Shown here piece by piece: positions 44,878 through 55,501 of a stretch of 64,000 nt of DNA (its first letter is position 1; each line of letters opens with the position of its first letter). This DNA comes from Phytohabitans houttuyneae (lineage in GTDB: Bacteria > Actinomycetota > Actinomycetes > Mycobacteriales > Micromonosporaceae), in the NCBI RefSeq assembly GCF_011764425.1, contig NZ_BLPF01000002.1, positions 434,997-498,996 of the forward strand, in the 5' to 3' direction. A program made the position numbers and the translations under genes. A model generated the notes under the pieces. It saw only the letters and a list, made by a program, of their open reading frames with translations. It searched no databases and was not told the origin of the DNA.

Positions 44878-45846
44878 GTGCCGGTAAGCAGTTCATCGTC
44901 GGTCCGCCTCGCCGAGGCGGGGCGGACCGACGGGACGGCGTCGGCGGCGCGGGCGGCGACGAGCCGCCGCCGGCCCCGGGACGGCCGGCGCGCCGAACGC
45001 CTGGCTCCCTACGTCCTCGTCGCTCCGGCCCTACTCATCATCGTGGTGTTGCGGCTGTGGCCGCTGGCCCTGGGCGTCAACTTCTCCTTCACCGGCGACG
45101 GCGACCGCAACGGCACGAGCGTCGGGTTCGACAACTACTCCGAACTCCTGCAGGACCCGCTGTTTCGCACCGCGCTGCGCAACGTCGGACTGCTGGTCCT
45201 GCTGCTACCCATCGCCGTCGCGATCCCCGGGCTGCTCGCCACGTTCATCTACCTGCGCGTGCCCGGACACCGCGTCTTCCGGAGCGTCTACTTCTTCCCG
45301 GCCGTGCTGTCCCCGGTCATCGTCGGCGCCATCTTCAACCTGCTGCTCGCCTTCGACGGCCCGCTGAACACGGTGCTCGGCGGCGTCGGCATCCAGCCCG
45401 TCGACTGGCTGGGCAACCCGGATGTGGCCATCTTCGCCGTCGTCGGCGTGCACATCTGGGCGACGTTCGGCATGGCGCTGGTGGTGTTCCTTGCCGGGTT
45501 CGCGACGCTGGACGCCGCGCTGATGGACGCCGCCCGCGTCGACGGCGCCTCGCTGCCGCAGACGATCTGGCACGTCATCATCCCCGGCCTGTCCCGCACG
45601 ATCCAGTTCGTCTTCGTCACCACGATGATCGGGATGCTCACCTCGATGTTCGGGCTGCTCTACATCATGACCAGCGGTGGACCGGAAGGGTCGACCTACC
45701 TGCCGGAGTACTACATCTGGTTCCAGCAGGGACATATGAACCGCCCCGCGCTGGCCTCGGCCGCGTCCACCGCGCTGTTCGTGATCATGCTGGTGGTGGG
45801 TCTGCTGCAGGTCAGCCTGCTGCGCCGCGCGGGAAGGGAAACCTGA
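44878..45846 (+). CDS. carbohydrate ABC transporter permease (MalF-type)
   Basis: The protein has 322 residues from a GTG five bases after the binding-protein stop. A basic, Ala/Arg-rich N-terminus precedes six hydrophobic segments. The EAA motif reads ALMDAARVDGASLPQTIWHVIIP. It ends by overlapping the next permease start (TGATG). It works with the adjacent lipoprotein and second permease; the ATPase must come from elsewhere in the genome. Confidence 0.93.
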   Translation: MPVSSSSSVRLAEAGRTDGTASAARAATSRRRPRDGRRAERLAPYVLVAPALLIIVVLRLWPLALGVNFSFTGDGDRNGTSVGFDNYSELLQDPLFRTALRNVGLLVLLLPIAVAIPGLLATFIYLRVPGHRVFRSVYFFPAVLSPVIVGAIFNLLLAFDGPLNTVLGGVGIQPVDWLGNPDVAIFAVVGVHIWATFGMALVVFLAGFATLDAALMDAARVDGASLPQTIWHVIIPGLSRTIQFVFVTTMIGMLTSMFGLLYIMTSGGPEGSTYLPEYYIWFQQGHMNRPALASAASTALFVIMLVVGLLQVSLLRRAGRET

Positions 45847-46673
45847 TGCCCCGCGCACGCCTGGGCCGGTGGCTCGTCGCGCTGCCGATGGCGGTCCTCG
45901 CCCTGGCCACGATCTACCCGCTGATGTTCACCGCCAACGTCGCCATGAAGACCCGCCGCGAGTACATCCTCGACCGGTTCTCCCTGACGAGCACGCTGCA
46001 CTGGGAAAACCTCACCACGGCGTGGAACAGCGTCGGCATGGCGCGGTACTTCCTCAACTCGGTCATCGTGGTCACCTGCGCCGTGGTCCTGCTGCTGCTC
46101 ATCGGCTCCATGGCCGGGTTCGCGCTGAGCCAGCTGCGCTTCCGCGGCTCGTCGGCGCTGTTTCTGGTGTGCCTCGCGGCGCTGTTCATCCCGTTCCAAG
46201 TGATCATGGTGCCGCTGGCCAGGATCATGGCGGACATCGGCCTGATCGACACCTACCCCGGGCTGATCCTCGCCTACGTCGCGCAGTTCCTGCCGTTCAC
46301 CGTCTTCTTGATGACCACCTACTACCGGGCGGTGCCGGCGGAGATCATCGACGCGGCCCGGATCGACGGAAACTCGCCGTACGGCGTCTACCGGCGCATC
46401 ATGCTGCCGATCGGTGCGCCCGCGCTGCTCTCGGTGGGCATCCTCAACGCGCTGTTCTGCTGGAACGACGTGCTCATCTCGCTGCTCATGATGCCGTCGG
46501 CCGACCATCGCACGCTCATGGTTGGCGTGACCTCACTGCGGGGCCAGTACTCCGACGACATCCCCACCTTCGCGGCCGGCGTCCTCATCGCCGCGGTGCC
46601 GGTCCTGGTGACCTACCTGTTCCTGCAGCGACAGATCGCCGACGGTGTGACCGCCGGCTCGACGAAGGGCTGA
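45846..46673 (+). CDS. carbohydrate ABC transporter permease (MalG-type)
   Basis: The protein has 275 residues starting MPRARLGRWLVALPMAVLAL, with six membrane segments and the EAA loop EIIDAARIDGNSPYGVYRRIMLP. Its start overlaps the preceding stop by one base, and the enolase gene begins one base after its own stop, so the three are tightly coupled. Confidence 0.93.
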   Translation: MPRARLGRWLVALPMAVLALATIYPLMFTANVAMKTRREYILDRFSLTSTLHWENLTTAWNSVGMARYFLNSVIVVTCAVVLLLLIGSMAGFALSQLRFRGSSALFLVCLAALFIPFQVIMVPLARIMADIGLIDTYPGLILAYVAQFLPFTVFLMTTYYRAVPAEIIDAARIDGNSPYGVYRRIMLPIGAPALLSVGILNALFCWNDVLISLLMMPSADHRTLMVGVTSLRGQYSDDIPTFAAGVLIAAVPVLVTYLFLQRQIADGVTAGSTKG

Positions 46674-46674
46674 C

Positions 46675-47898
46675 ATGCGGATCACCGGATACCGGACCCT
46701 GAGGACGGCACAGCGGTGGGGGCGACCCGTCGGTGACGCCAACGGTGTCTTCCCCGATGGCGTCATGCCGGTGCCGATCATCCTCGTCGACACCGACGAA
46801 GGGATCACCGGAGTCGGCATGGGGCCGCACGTGGAAGCCGACGCCGTCTTCGCCGCCATCGACGGTCAGGACCCGCGCGGGGTGGTGGCGCTTTACGACC
46901 GCATGCTGCGGCACACGTTCAAGGCCGGCCACGCCGGCGTCGTGTTCGGCACGATCGGTGCCTTCGACACGGCGCTGTGGGACATCAAGGCGCAGGCGGC
47001 GGGCGAACCGTTGTGGCGGCTGCTCGGCGGCAGCGACCGCACCGTGCACGCCTACGCGTCCGGCCTGGACATCGCCCTCACCGACGACGAGCTCGTCGCC
47101 GCCTACGAGGCGTACGGGCAGCTGGGGCTGCGCGCGGCCAAGCTCAAAGGTGGCCTGGACATCGAGCGCGACCGCCACCGGCTGACGCTCGTGCGGGACG
47201 TGCTGACCCACGCGGCGCGCGGTATGCGCCCCGGACTGATGCTGGACGCGAACGAGTCCTGGACCCGCAAACAGGCCGTCCGCCACGTCTGCGAACTCGA
47301 GCGCACGATCGACCTGACCTGGATCGAGGAGCCGGTGCGGCGGTGGGACGCCGACGGCCTCGCCGCGGTCAGCCGCGGCGTACGCGCGTCGGTCGCCAGC
47401 GGGGAAAACCTGACCGGACTCGAACAGTTCGCCCCGCTGCTCGCCGCCGGCGGCCTGGACATCGTCCAGACGGCGGCGGTCTGGGGAGTCACCCACTTCC
47501 TGCGCGTCGCCGCCCTTGCCCACGCCCACGACCTGCCCGTCAGTCCGATCGGCAACACGCCCGTCGCGCTCCTGCACGCCGCGACGTCCGTGCCCAACCA
47601 CCTCGCCAGCGAACTGCAGGATCTGCGCGCCCCCGTCGGGCTGCACCTGGACCTGCACGTGGAGGACGGCGCGTTCATCCTCGGAGACTCGCCGGGGCTC
47701 GGCATCCGGGTCGACGAAGGCGTGATAGCCGCCGCGCAGGACGGCCGGTCGACGGCGCCCACCGGACCCCACGTGCGACCTGAGCAGGCCGGCCGGCGGC
47801 TGCTCGCAGTCAGCGAGCGCGACGGGCGTCAGCCGCAGCCGCATCCCGTCGACGTCCGTCAGGCACCGGCGGCCGCCGAGACATCGCAGGTCGCCTAG
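46675..47898 (+). CDS. enolase-superfamily enzyme (mandelate racemase/muconate lactonising type), probable sugar-acid dehydratase or epimerase
   Basis: The protein has 407 residues. The barrel carries the KxK base Lys156/Lys158 (AAKLKGG) and metal ligands Asp191 (LDANES), Glu218 or Glu219 (IEEPVRRWD) and Glu244 (SGEN). In most acid-sugar dehydratases a His follows at the end of strand 7 (SPHG-like); here that position reads SPIGNTP, so the usual catalytic His seems to be missing. This favours a one-base reaction or a divergent specificity. The C-terminal 40 residues are low-complexity. Its place directly behind the importer suggests it acts on the imported sugar or its acid. Confidence 0.82.
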   Translation: MRITGYRTLRTAQRWGRPVGDANGVFPDGVMPVPIILVDTDEGITGVGMGPHVEADAVFAAIDGQDPRGVVALYDRMLRHTFKAGHAGVVFGTIGAFDTALWDIKAQAAGEPLWRLLGGSDRTVHAYASGLDIALTDDELVAAYEAYGQLGLRAAKLKGGLDIERDRHRLTLVRDVLTHAARGMRPGLMLDANESWTRKQAVRHVCELERTIDLTWIEEPVRRWDADGLAAVSRGVRASVASGENLTGLEQFAPLLAAGGLDIVQTAAVWGVTHFLRVAALAHAHDLPVSPIGNTPVALLHAATSVPNHLASELQDLRAPVGLHLDLHVEDGAFILGDSPGLGIRVDEGVIAAAQDGRSTAPTGPHVRPEQAGRRLLAVSERDGRQPQPHPVDVRQAPAAAETSQVA

Positions 47899-47956
47899 GT
47901 CTGAGACGCCCGGCTGTACCGACCCGGATCGGCCCCACAGGAAGGAAACCCTCGCT

Positions 47957-50896
47957 GTGCGCCCCTGGCTGGCCCATCAACGAACAGTCGCCGTGGCCGC
48001 GGCCCTGACCGTGACTGGAGTATTCGGCATGCCCACACCGGCTGCGCAGGCCGCACCGCCAGAACTTGTCATCGTGGTCGCACCACCGGGTACCGGCAAC
48101 GCCAGCGACGACGGCCCTGGTACCTTCGGCCGGCCGCTGGCGTCGTTGCAGGAAGCGCAGCGCCGCGCCCGTCAGGCCGCCGCCAAGGCAAACCGTGACG
48201 TCGTCGTACACCTGCGCGGCGGAACGTACCGGCTGGATGCGCCCCTGCGGTTCGACGCCGCGGACTCCGGCCGCGACGGGCGCACCGTCACCTGGCGCGG
48301 AGCCCGGGACACCACCGTCCTCAGTGGAGCACAGCCGGTCACCGGCTGGCAGCTCGACGACGAGGCGACCGGGATCTACAAGGCGGAGGTCGGCACCGGC
48401 TTCGACACCCGGCAGCTCTACGTCGACGGGGTACCGGCACAGCGGGCCCGGCTCCGCCTGGCACGTACCGACATCACGCTCAACGCCGAGGGCTTCACGC
48501 TCAACAACCCGGATCTCGCCTACCTCGCCACGCTGCCGGACCAGCGGCGCATCGACCTGCAGGCGATGCTGTCGTTCACCAACCGGTTCGCACCGGTGCA
48601 GAGCATCACCGGCAACACCGTGCTCATGCAGCAACCCGCCTGGGACAATAACACCTACGGCTATGACACCATACAGTCTCCACTGCGGACTCCGACGTTC
48701 TTCCTGTTGAACGCCAAGCGGTTTCTGGACGAGCCGGGGGAGTGGTACCTGGACACCACCGCCGGAACTCTTTACTACAAACCGCTACCCGGCCAGGACA
48801 TCCAGCGCGCCCGGGTCGAGCTGCCGAGGCTGGAGTCCCTGCTCCAGGTCGGCGGCACCTACGACGCCCCCGCCCGCAACCTCCGCTTCGAAAATCTGAC
48901 CTTCACCGGCACCACGTGGCTGCACCCCAGCACACCGAACGGCTACGCCAACCAGCAGACCGGCGTGTTCATCACCGGAGTGCAGCCCGACCGGCCCGCC
49001 GACGCGTTCACCTCGTGCGCGTTCGGGTGCCGCGGCTTCGAGGGCTCCCGCAACCAGTGGGCGCAGGCCGCGGCCGCCGTGCAGGTCTCGGCGGCGGACG
49101 GCATCACGTTCCTGGACAGCGCATTCGTCAACCTCGGATCGGTCGGGCTCGGTATCGGCAACGACGCGAACGCCCACGCCACCGGCGTCGGGCTCGGCGC
49201 CCGAAACATCTCGGTCGTCGGCAGCACCTTCACGGCGAGCGCCGGCGGCGGCATCGTGGTCGGCGGTGTCCGCCCGGACGCGCACCATCCGTCCGACCCC
49301 CGGATGGTCAACAGCGACATCCGGATCAGCAACAACCGCGTCTTCGCCACCGCACTCGAGTACCTGGACCAGGACGCCATCTTTGCCAGCTACGTCGCGC
49401 GGCTGAGCATCGAGCACAACTACGTCTCCGACATGCCGTACACCGGAATCGGGCTCGGCTACGGCTGGGGTGCCAACGACCCGGGCGGCAGCCCAGAGTA
49501 CCTCAACCGCGGCCTGTACGACTTCCAGCCGATCTACCAGACCCCGACGACCGCCAGCGACGTGCGCGTGGTCGGCAACCACGTACGCAACGTCGTGCAG
49601 ACAATGTTCGACGCCGGCTGCATCTACACGCTCTCGGCCATGCCACGTAGCACGATCGAGGAGAACTTCTGCGAAAACAGCGGCCAGCTCGGCCTCTACT
49701 TCGACGAAGGCTCCCGATACCTGACCGCCAGCCGCAACGTCTTCATCAGCACGGCCGGGCAGTGGGCGCACGCCAACAACCAGAACGGCAACCACACCGG
49801 CGACCTGACCCTGACCGAGAACTACGCCACCAACCCGGCCATCACGGGCATCGTCAACGGCAGCCGCGGCAACGTCACCCGCGCCAACCTCACGATCACC
49901 GCGGGGAACCCGCCGATCGAGGCCAGCCGCGTCATCTACAACGCCGGACCGGCAGGTGCCTACCGTGACCCGGTCGACCCCAACCGCCCACCGGTCGGGG
50001 CGGTCCTGGCGGCCGATCCGGCCAGCCTGAGCGCCGGCGGCACCACCACGGTCACCGCCACCGTCCACAATGTCAGCGACAAGGCGGTGTCCGGACTCAC
50101 CGCGGCGATCACGGTGCCGGACGGCTGGCAGGCCGTGCGCGCCGGACCTGCCCTGCGGCCACGGCTCGCCCCGGACACCGCGCAGACCGCCTCCTGGCGC
50201 GTCACCGCGCCCGCCTCGGTCACCACCCCGGTCGCCCGGGCGGCCGTAACCGCCGTGCTGGAACTCCGGGCCGGCCAGACACCGTACAGCGTCACCAGGA
50301 CGCTGAACGTCACCGCCGTCAACCCGCTGACCTCCCTGCCCGGCTACGGGTCGGTGCCGAGCCAGTTCGGCGAGGCGGGCGGCAGCTACGCCATCCTGAC
50401 CTCCGGCACCGACATCTGGCAGGACGGCGGCGGCTCGTTCGACGAGTACGGCACCATCTACCGCGACGGCGCGGTGACCGCCTCCTCGACGGTGACCGCG
50501 CGGGTCACCGCGATGGACAACACGAATCCGTGGGCCAAGGCCGGTGTGGCCATCCGCAACGACCTCACCGGCGCCGGGGTGTCGCCCGGCTACGCGGTGG
50601 TGGTCGTGACACCGGGCAACGGGGTCGCCTTCCAGTGGGACGCCAACGGCAACGGCTACCTCGACTCCTTCAGCGGTGCCAGCGGCATCAGGGCACCCGC
50701 CTGGGTACGGTTGGTCCGCTCCGGCGACACGGTCAGCGGCTACTACTCCACCGACGGCGACACCTGGACCAAGGTAGGCCCCACCGTCACCCTGGCCGGC
50801 ATCTCCGCGACGCAGGACGCCGGACTGATCGCCACCTCGCACGCCGCAGGGGTGACCGGACAGTTCAGCTTCAGCGACTTCACCGTCACCCCCTAA
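47957..50896 (+). CDS. secreted right-handed beta-helix protein with C-terminal beta-sandwich domains
   Basis: The protein has 979 residues from a GTG with GGAAGGAAA ten bases upstream. The signal peptide ends near AAQAAPP (residue 33). The N-terminal DVVVHLRGGTYRLDAPLRF and the beta-helix (EHNYVSDMPYTGIGLGYGWG, CENSGQLGLYFDEGSRY) parallel the protein at 40295. Instead of CBM13 it ends in an NPCBM-associated/NEW3-like domain (about 680-770) and a DUF1349/laminin-G-like domain (about 790-979, NPWAKAGVAIRND). It is encoded within the importer operon, so its product is probably the sugar imported. The family (GH141/GH120-like or lyase) is not resolved. Confidence 0.82.
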   Translation: MRPWLAHQRTVAVAAALTVTGVFGMPTPAAQAAPPELVIVVAPPGTGNASDDGPGTFGRPLASLQEAQRRARQAAAKANRDVVVHLRGGTYRLDAPLRFDAADSGRDGRTVTWRGARDTTVLSGAQPVTGWQLDDEATGIYKAEVGTGFDTRQLYVDGVPAQRARLRLARTDITLNAEGFTLNNPDLAYLATLPDQRRIDLQAMLSFTNRFAPVQSITGNTVLMQQPAWDNNTYGYDTIQSPLRTPTFFLLNAKRFLDEPGEWYLDTTAGTLYYKPLPGQDIQRARVELPRLESLLQVGGTYDAPARNLRFENLTFTGTTWLHPSTPNGYANQQTGVFITGVQPDRPADAFTSCAFGCRGFEGSRNQWAQAAAAVQVSAADGITFLDSAFVNLGSVGLGIGNDANAHATGVGLGARNISVVGSTFTASAGGGIVVGGVRPDAHHPSDPRMVNSDIRISNNRVFATALEYLDQDAIFASYVARLSIEHNYVSDMPYTGIGLGYGWGANDPGGSPEYLNRGLYDFQPIYQTPTTASDVRVVGNHVRNVVQTMFDAGCIYTLSAMPRSTIEENFCENSGQLGLYFDEGSRYLTASRNVFISTAGQWAHANNQNGNHTGDLTLTENYATNPAITGIVNGSRGNVTRANLTITAGNPPIEASRVIYNAGPAGAYRDPVDPNRPPVGAVLAADPASLSAGGTTTVTATVHNVSDKAVSGLTAAITVPDGWQAVRAGPALRPRLAPDTAQTASWRVTAPASVTTPVARAAVTAVLELRAGQTPYSVTRTLNVTAVNPLTSLPGYGSVPSQFGEAGGSYAILTSGTDIWQDGGGSFDEYGTIYRDGAVTASSTVTARVTAMDNTNPWAKAGVAIRNDLTGAGVSPGYAVVVVTPGNGVAFQWDANGNGYLDSFSGASGIRAPAWVRLVRSGDTVSGYYSTDGDTWTKVGPTVTLAGISATQDAGLIATSHAAGVTGQFSFSDFTVTP

Positions 50897-50913
50897 CTCT
50901 GGACGGAGGATCG

Positions 50914-51960
50914 ATGGAGGCGGTCGTCTACCGCGGCGCCCGTACGCTCCGGATCGAGAGCCGCGACGCCGACCCACCCGGACCCGGCCAGGTGGCGATC
51001 GAGGTCGCCTACACCGGCATCTGCGGTACCGACCTGCACATCTACCGCGGCGACCTGGACGCGAGGGTAGGGACGGAGGCGGTGATCGGCCACGAGATGT
51101 CCGGCCGTGTCGCCGCGGTAGGCGAGGGCGTCGCCGGCTGGAGCGCCGGGCGGGCGGTCACCGTGATGCCGACCCGTTCGTGCACCCGGTGCGCGGCCTG
51201 CCTTCGCGGCCACTACCACATCTGCCACGCCCTGGACTTCCTCGGCATCGACTCGCCCGGCGCCATGCAGTCGACCTGGAACGTCCCCGCGAACCTCGTG
51301 TTTCCCCTTCCGGCATCGCTGCCGTTGAAGCACGCCGCGCTCGTCGAGCCGGTCGCGGTGGCCGTACACGACGTGCGCCGGGCCCGCGTCGGCACGGGGG
51401 AGCGTGTCGTGGTGGTCGGCGGCGGGCCGGTGGGGCTGCTCATCGCCATGCTCTGCAGCGCCCGTGCGGCGCGGGTGTTGCTCGTCGAGCCCAACCCGTT
51501 CCGCCGCGCGGTCGCCGAGCAGGCCGGGATCGAGGCCGTCGACCCGCAGGCCACCGACGTGGTGGCGCTGGTCAACAGGCGCACCGCCACCGCCGGCGCG
51601 GACGTCGCCTTCGAGGTCTCCGGCTCCGCCGGCGGTTTGGAGACCGCGGTCGACGTCCTGACCACGCGCGGCCGCCTGGTCATGGTGGCCATCCATCCGC
51701 AGCCCCGCCCGGTCGACCTGCACAGGTTCTTCTGGCGCGAGCTGGAGCTGTTCGGGGCCCGCCTGTACCGCCGTGACGACGTCGCCGAGGCCATCCGGCT
51801 GATCGAGACCGGCGCGATCCCCGCCGAGAGGTTGATCTCCCAGACGCTGCCGGTCCAGGATGTGGACGCGGCCTTCGCGGCCCTTGAGAAGGGCGGCGAC
51901 GTCATGAAGGTCCTACTCGACTGGCACGGCGGCGCCCGGGACGCAGGGGTGGGCCGATGA
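50914..51960 (+). CDS. zinc-dependent medium-chain dehydrogenase (sorbitol/L-threonine dehydrogenase type)
   Basis: The protein has 348 residues; GGAGGATCG precedes the ATG. Catalytic zinc ligands are Cys in GICGTDLH, the GHE motif and Glu later in VEPVAVAVHD. The structural zinc loop has four Cys (CTRCAACLRGHYHIC). The Rossmann motif is GGGPVGLL. Such enzymes oxidise polyols or sugar derivatives with NAD(P). Its stop overlaps the sigma-factor ATG by four bases. Together with the enolase-family enzyme it suggests a short oxidative route for the imported sugar. Confidence 0.88.
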   Translation: MEAVVYRGARTLRIESRDADPPGPGQVAIEVAYTGICGTDLHIYRGDLDARVGTEAVIGHEMSGRVAAVGEGVAGWSAGRAVTVMPTRSCTRCAACLRGHYHICHALDFLGIDSPGAMQSTWNVPANLVFPLPASLPLKHAALVEPVAVAVHDVRRARVGTGERVVVVGGGPVGLLIAMLCSARAARVLLVEPNPFRRAVAEQAGIEAVDPQATDVVALVNRRTATAGADVAFEVSGSAGGLETAVDVLTTRGRLVMVAIHPQPRPVDLHRFFWRELELFGARLYRRDDVAEAIRLIETGAIPAERLISQTLPVQDVDAAFAALEKGGDVMKVLLDWHGGARDAGVGR

Positions 51961-53537
51961 TGCGAGCCGGCATGACCGAAGAGACCAGCCTCGTCGCCGC
52001 CGCCCAGGCCGGCGACCGGCAGGCACTGGACAGCCTCGTCGGCGCCTACCTGCCATTGGTGTACGCCATCGTGCGCAGAGCACTGGACGGACGTCCCGAC
52101 GCCGACGACGTCGTGCAGGAGACGATGCTGCGGGTCCTGCGGGAGCTGCGGACGCTGCGCAGTCCGGAGAGCTTCCGGCCCTGGCTGGTAACGATCGCCA
52201 CCCGCCAGGTCAGCACACACCTGCACCGGCGGCAGGCCGAGGCCGATCGCTCCGCCGCCCTCGACGAGGTCACCGACCCGCCGGCCGCCGACGCCGAAGA
52301 CTGGGCCGTGCTCCGCGCGGAGCTGTCCGGGCACCGGCGTCAGGTGACGCGCGCCAGCCGCTGGCTGGACTCGGACGACCGCGCGCTGCTGTCGCTGTGG
52401 TGGCTGGAGACCGCGGGCGAACTGACCAGGACGGAGCTCGCGGCGGTACTGGGTGCGAGCGTGGCGCACACCGGCGTGCGGGTCCAGCGGATGCGCCACC
52501 AGCTGGAGCTGAGCCGTTCGCTTGTCGCCGCCCTGGACGCGCGGCCCCGGTGCGCCCAGCTGGACGCCGCGTTGCAGGAGTGGGACGGCGTGCCGAGTCC
52601 GCTGTGGCGCAAGCGCATCACTCGGCACACCCGCGACTGTCCGATGTGTACCCGCGCGGCCGCCGGCCAGCTTCCCCTCGAGCGGCTGATCGTCGGCCTG
52701 GCGCTGCTGCCCGTCCCGCTGGCGCTGTCGGCCGCGGTGCTGGGCAAGGCCGCACTGGCCGGAGCGACCGGTGGCGCGGGCACGGCGATGGCGGGCGCGA
52801 CCGGCACGGGAGCGGTCGCGGCCGGCGTCAAGGCCGGACTCCTCAGCCAGCTGGCGCAGGCGGTGAGCGCGCACCCGGTCGCGGCGACCGTTGCCGCGGG
52901 CGCGCTCGTCGCCGGAGCGACGGTCACCACGGTCACCTGGTCCACGCCGACCCCACCGGGCCGGCCGGTGGTCGCGGCGCCGACAACGGCACCCGCGGCG
53001 CGGCCGGTGGGCGCGGCGCCGGCGCTGGCCCCGGCGTCGGCCGCACCGCACGCGCGGCGCCCGAGCCCGACGGTCGTCAACCCGTCGACCACGGCCCCGT
53101 TCGCGTTGGGGCTGGCGTCGTTGGAGTCCATCAACCAGGTCGGATTCGTGATAACGACGAGGGACGACCTCGGTGTGCTCGAGTTCGTGGACGCCGGTGC
53201 CGACGCGCCGTCGCGGGAGCGGGCGACGTTCGAGGTGGTGTCCGGTCTGGCAAACCCGAGATGCGTCTCGTTCCGGGTCAAGGACGGCCGGTACCTGCGC
53301 CACGCCTCCTGGCGCCTGAGGCTGGATCCGGACGAGGGCACCGACCTGTTCCGCGGCGACGCGACGTTCTGCGTCCGCGAGGGCGCGGCCCCGGACTCGG
53401 TCTGGCTGGAGTCCGGCAACTATCCGGGTTGGTTCCTGCGCCATCGAAACCACGAGCTGTGGGTGGACCAGTCCGACGGCACCCCGCTGTTCGGCGCCGA
53501 CGCCTCCTTCCGGCCGCGGGCGGCACTTGCCCGGTAG
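51957..53537 (+). CDS. membrane-tethered ECF sigma factor with zinc-binding anti-sigma-like motif and extracytoplasmic AbfB domain
   Basis: The protein has 526 residues; starts at 51957, 51960 or 51972 are possible. Sigma-2 lies at 15-93 (DADDVVQETMLRVLREL, RPWLVTIATRQ) and sigma-4 at about 135-192 (LLSLWWLETAGELTRTELAAVLG). Residues 199-231 hold Cys199 and the exact zinc-binding anti-sigma pattern His224-x3-Cys228-x2-Cys231 (RHTRDCPMC). Hydrophobic segments follow at about 244-262 and 305-327, then a Pro/Ala-rich spacer to 380. Residues 385-520 form an AbfB/CBM42 arabinofuranose-binding trefoil (RYLRHASWRLRLDPDEGTDLF, ESGNYPGWFLRHRNHELWVD). It is the last gene of the importer operon. Inference: ligand binding outside releases or activates the cytoplasmic sigma part. 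Confidence 0.85.
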   Translation: MMRAGMTEETSLVAAAQAGDRQALDSLVGAYLPLVYAIVRRALDGRPDADDVVQETMLRVLRELRTLRSPESFRPWLVTIATRQVSTHLHRRQAEADRSAALDEVTDPPAADAEDWAVLRAELSGHRRQVTRASRWLDSDDRALLSLWWLETAGELTRTELAAVLGASVAHTGVRVQRMRHQLELSRSLVAALDARPRCAQLDAALQEWDGVPSPLWRKRITRHTRDCPMCTRAAAGQLPLERLIVGLALLPVPLALSAAVLGKAALAGATGGAGTAMAGATGTGAVAAGVKAGLLSQLAQAVSAHPVAATVAAGALVAGATVTTVTWSTPTPPGRPVVAAPTTAPAARPVGAAPALAPASAAPHARRPSPTVVNPSTTAPFALGLASLESINQVGFVITTRDDLGVLEFVDAGADAPSRERATFEVVSGLANPRCVSFRVKDGRYLRHASWRLRLDPDEGTDLFRGDATFCVREGAAPDSVWLESGNYPGWFLRHRNHELWVDQSDGTPLFGADASFRPRAALAR

Positions 53538-53707
53538 CGGGCTCGCGGCCGTCACGACCAACGGACACCGGTCGTCATAACAGAAACTTCGTGTGACCTT
53601 TCGCGCCCTGGCCTCGAATTGCGGCAGAGAAATCTGTTACGGATCGCGGCTGCAGAAGGTCCGCCCATCAGGAGAGCACGTATCGACGTTTCCCTCTTGA
53701 ACGCGTC

Positions 53708-53739
53708 GAAACAATCTGGCAATCTCCCAACCATCGATG
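53708..53739 (+). promoter_or_regulatory. promoter-region element shared with the beta-helix gene at 11479
   Basis: GAAACAATCTGGCAATCTC followed after six bases by ATCGATG, identical in sequence and spacing to 11381-11412. It overlaps the CebR-like box at its right end. Confidence 0.55.
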
Positions 53740-53751
53740 GAAGCGTTCCCA
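53738..53751. promoter_or_regulatory. CebR/CelR-like box TGGAAGCGTTCCCA
   Basis: Read on the minus strand (TGGGAACGCTTCCA), it matches the well-known actinobacterial cellobiose-repressor site TGGGAGCGCTCCCA at 12 of 14 bases. This suggests cellobiose-responsive control of the downstream xylanase by a regulator encoded elsewhere. Confidence 0.6.
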
Positions 53752-53792
53752 CAGCCTGAGCCGCGCAAGCGGAAACCCATGCGGGCCAGCGA

Positions 53793-55247
<1,455 letters not shown>

Positions 55248-55404
55248 GACATGACGGTGCGGCAAGCGGGCTCAACCGGCCCACGCCGAGCAGCCGCACC
55301 TGCCACCCGGTAGCGCCGGGGCAAACCCGGGCTCCGCTTCCAGGGCACTGACGCGCCGGCGGCATGACGCCGACATGCTGCCGCCGCCCCAGTGAGCTGG
55401 AAGA

Positions 55405-55440
55405 GGGCCGGCGCGGATTGGGGCAACTCCGCGCCGGCCC
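55405..55440 (+). terminator. hairpin between GH10 and GH43 genes
   Basis: GGGCCGGCGCGGA pairs perfectly with its complement over a ten-base loop, 157 bases after the xylanase stop and 61 before the GH43 start. It may be a terminator or an attenuator. The rest of the 254-base gap shows no gene. Confidence 0.55.
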
Positions 55441-55501
55441 GGCGACCACGGCCACTCCACGAAAACGCGTCCGCGCAGAGGCGGGCCATGAGGAGGGAAC
55501 A

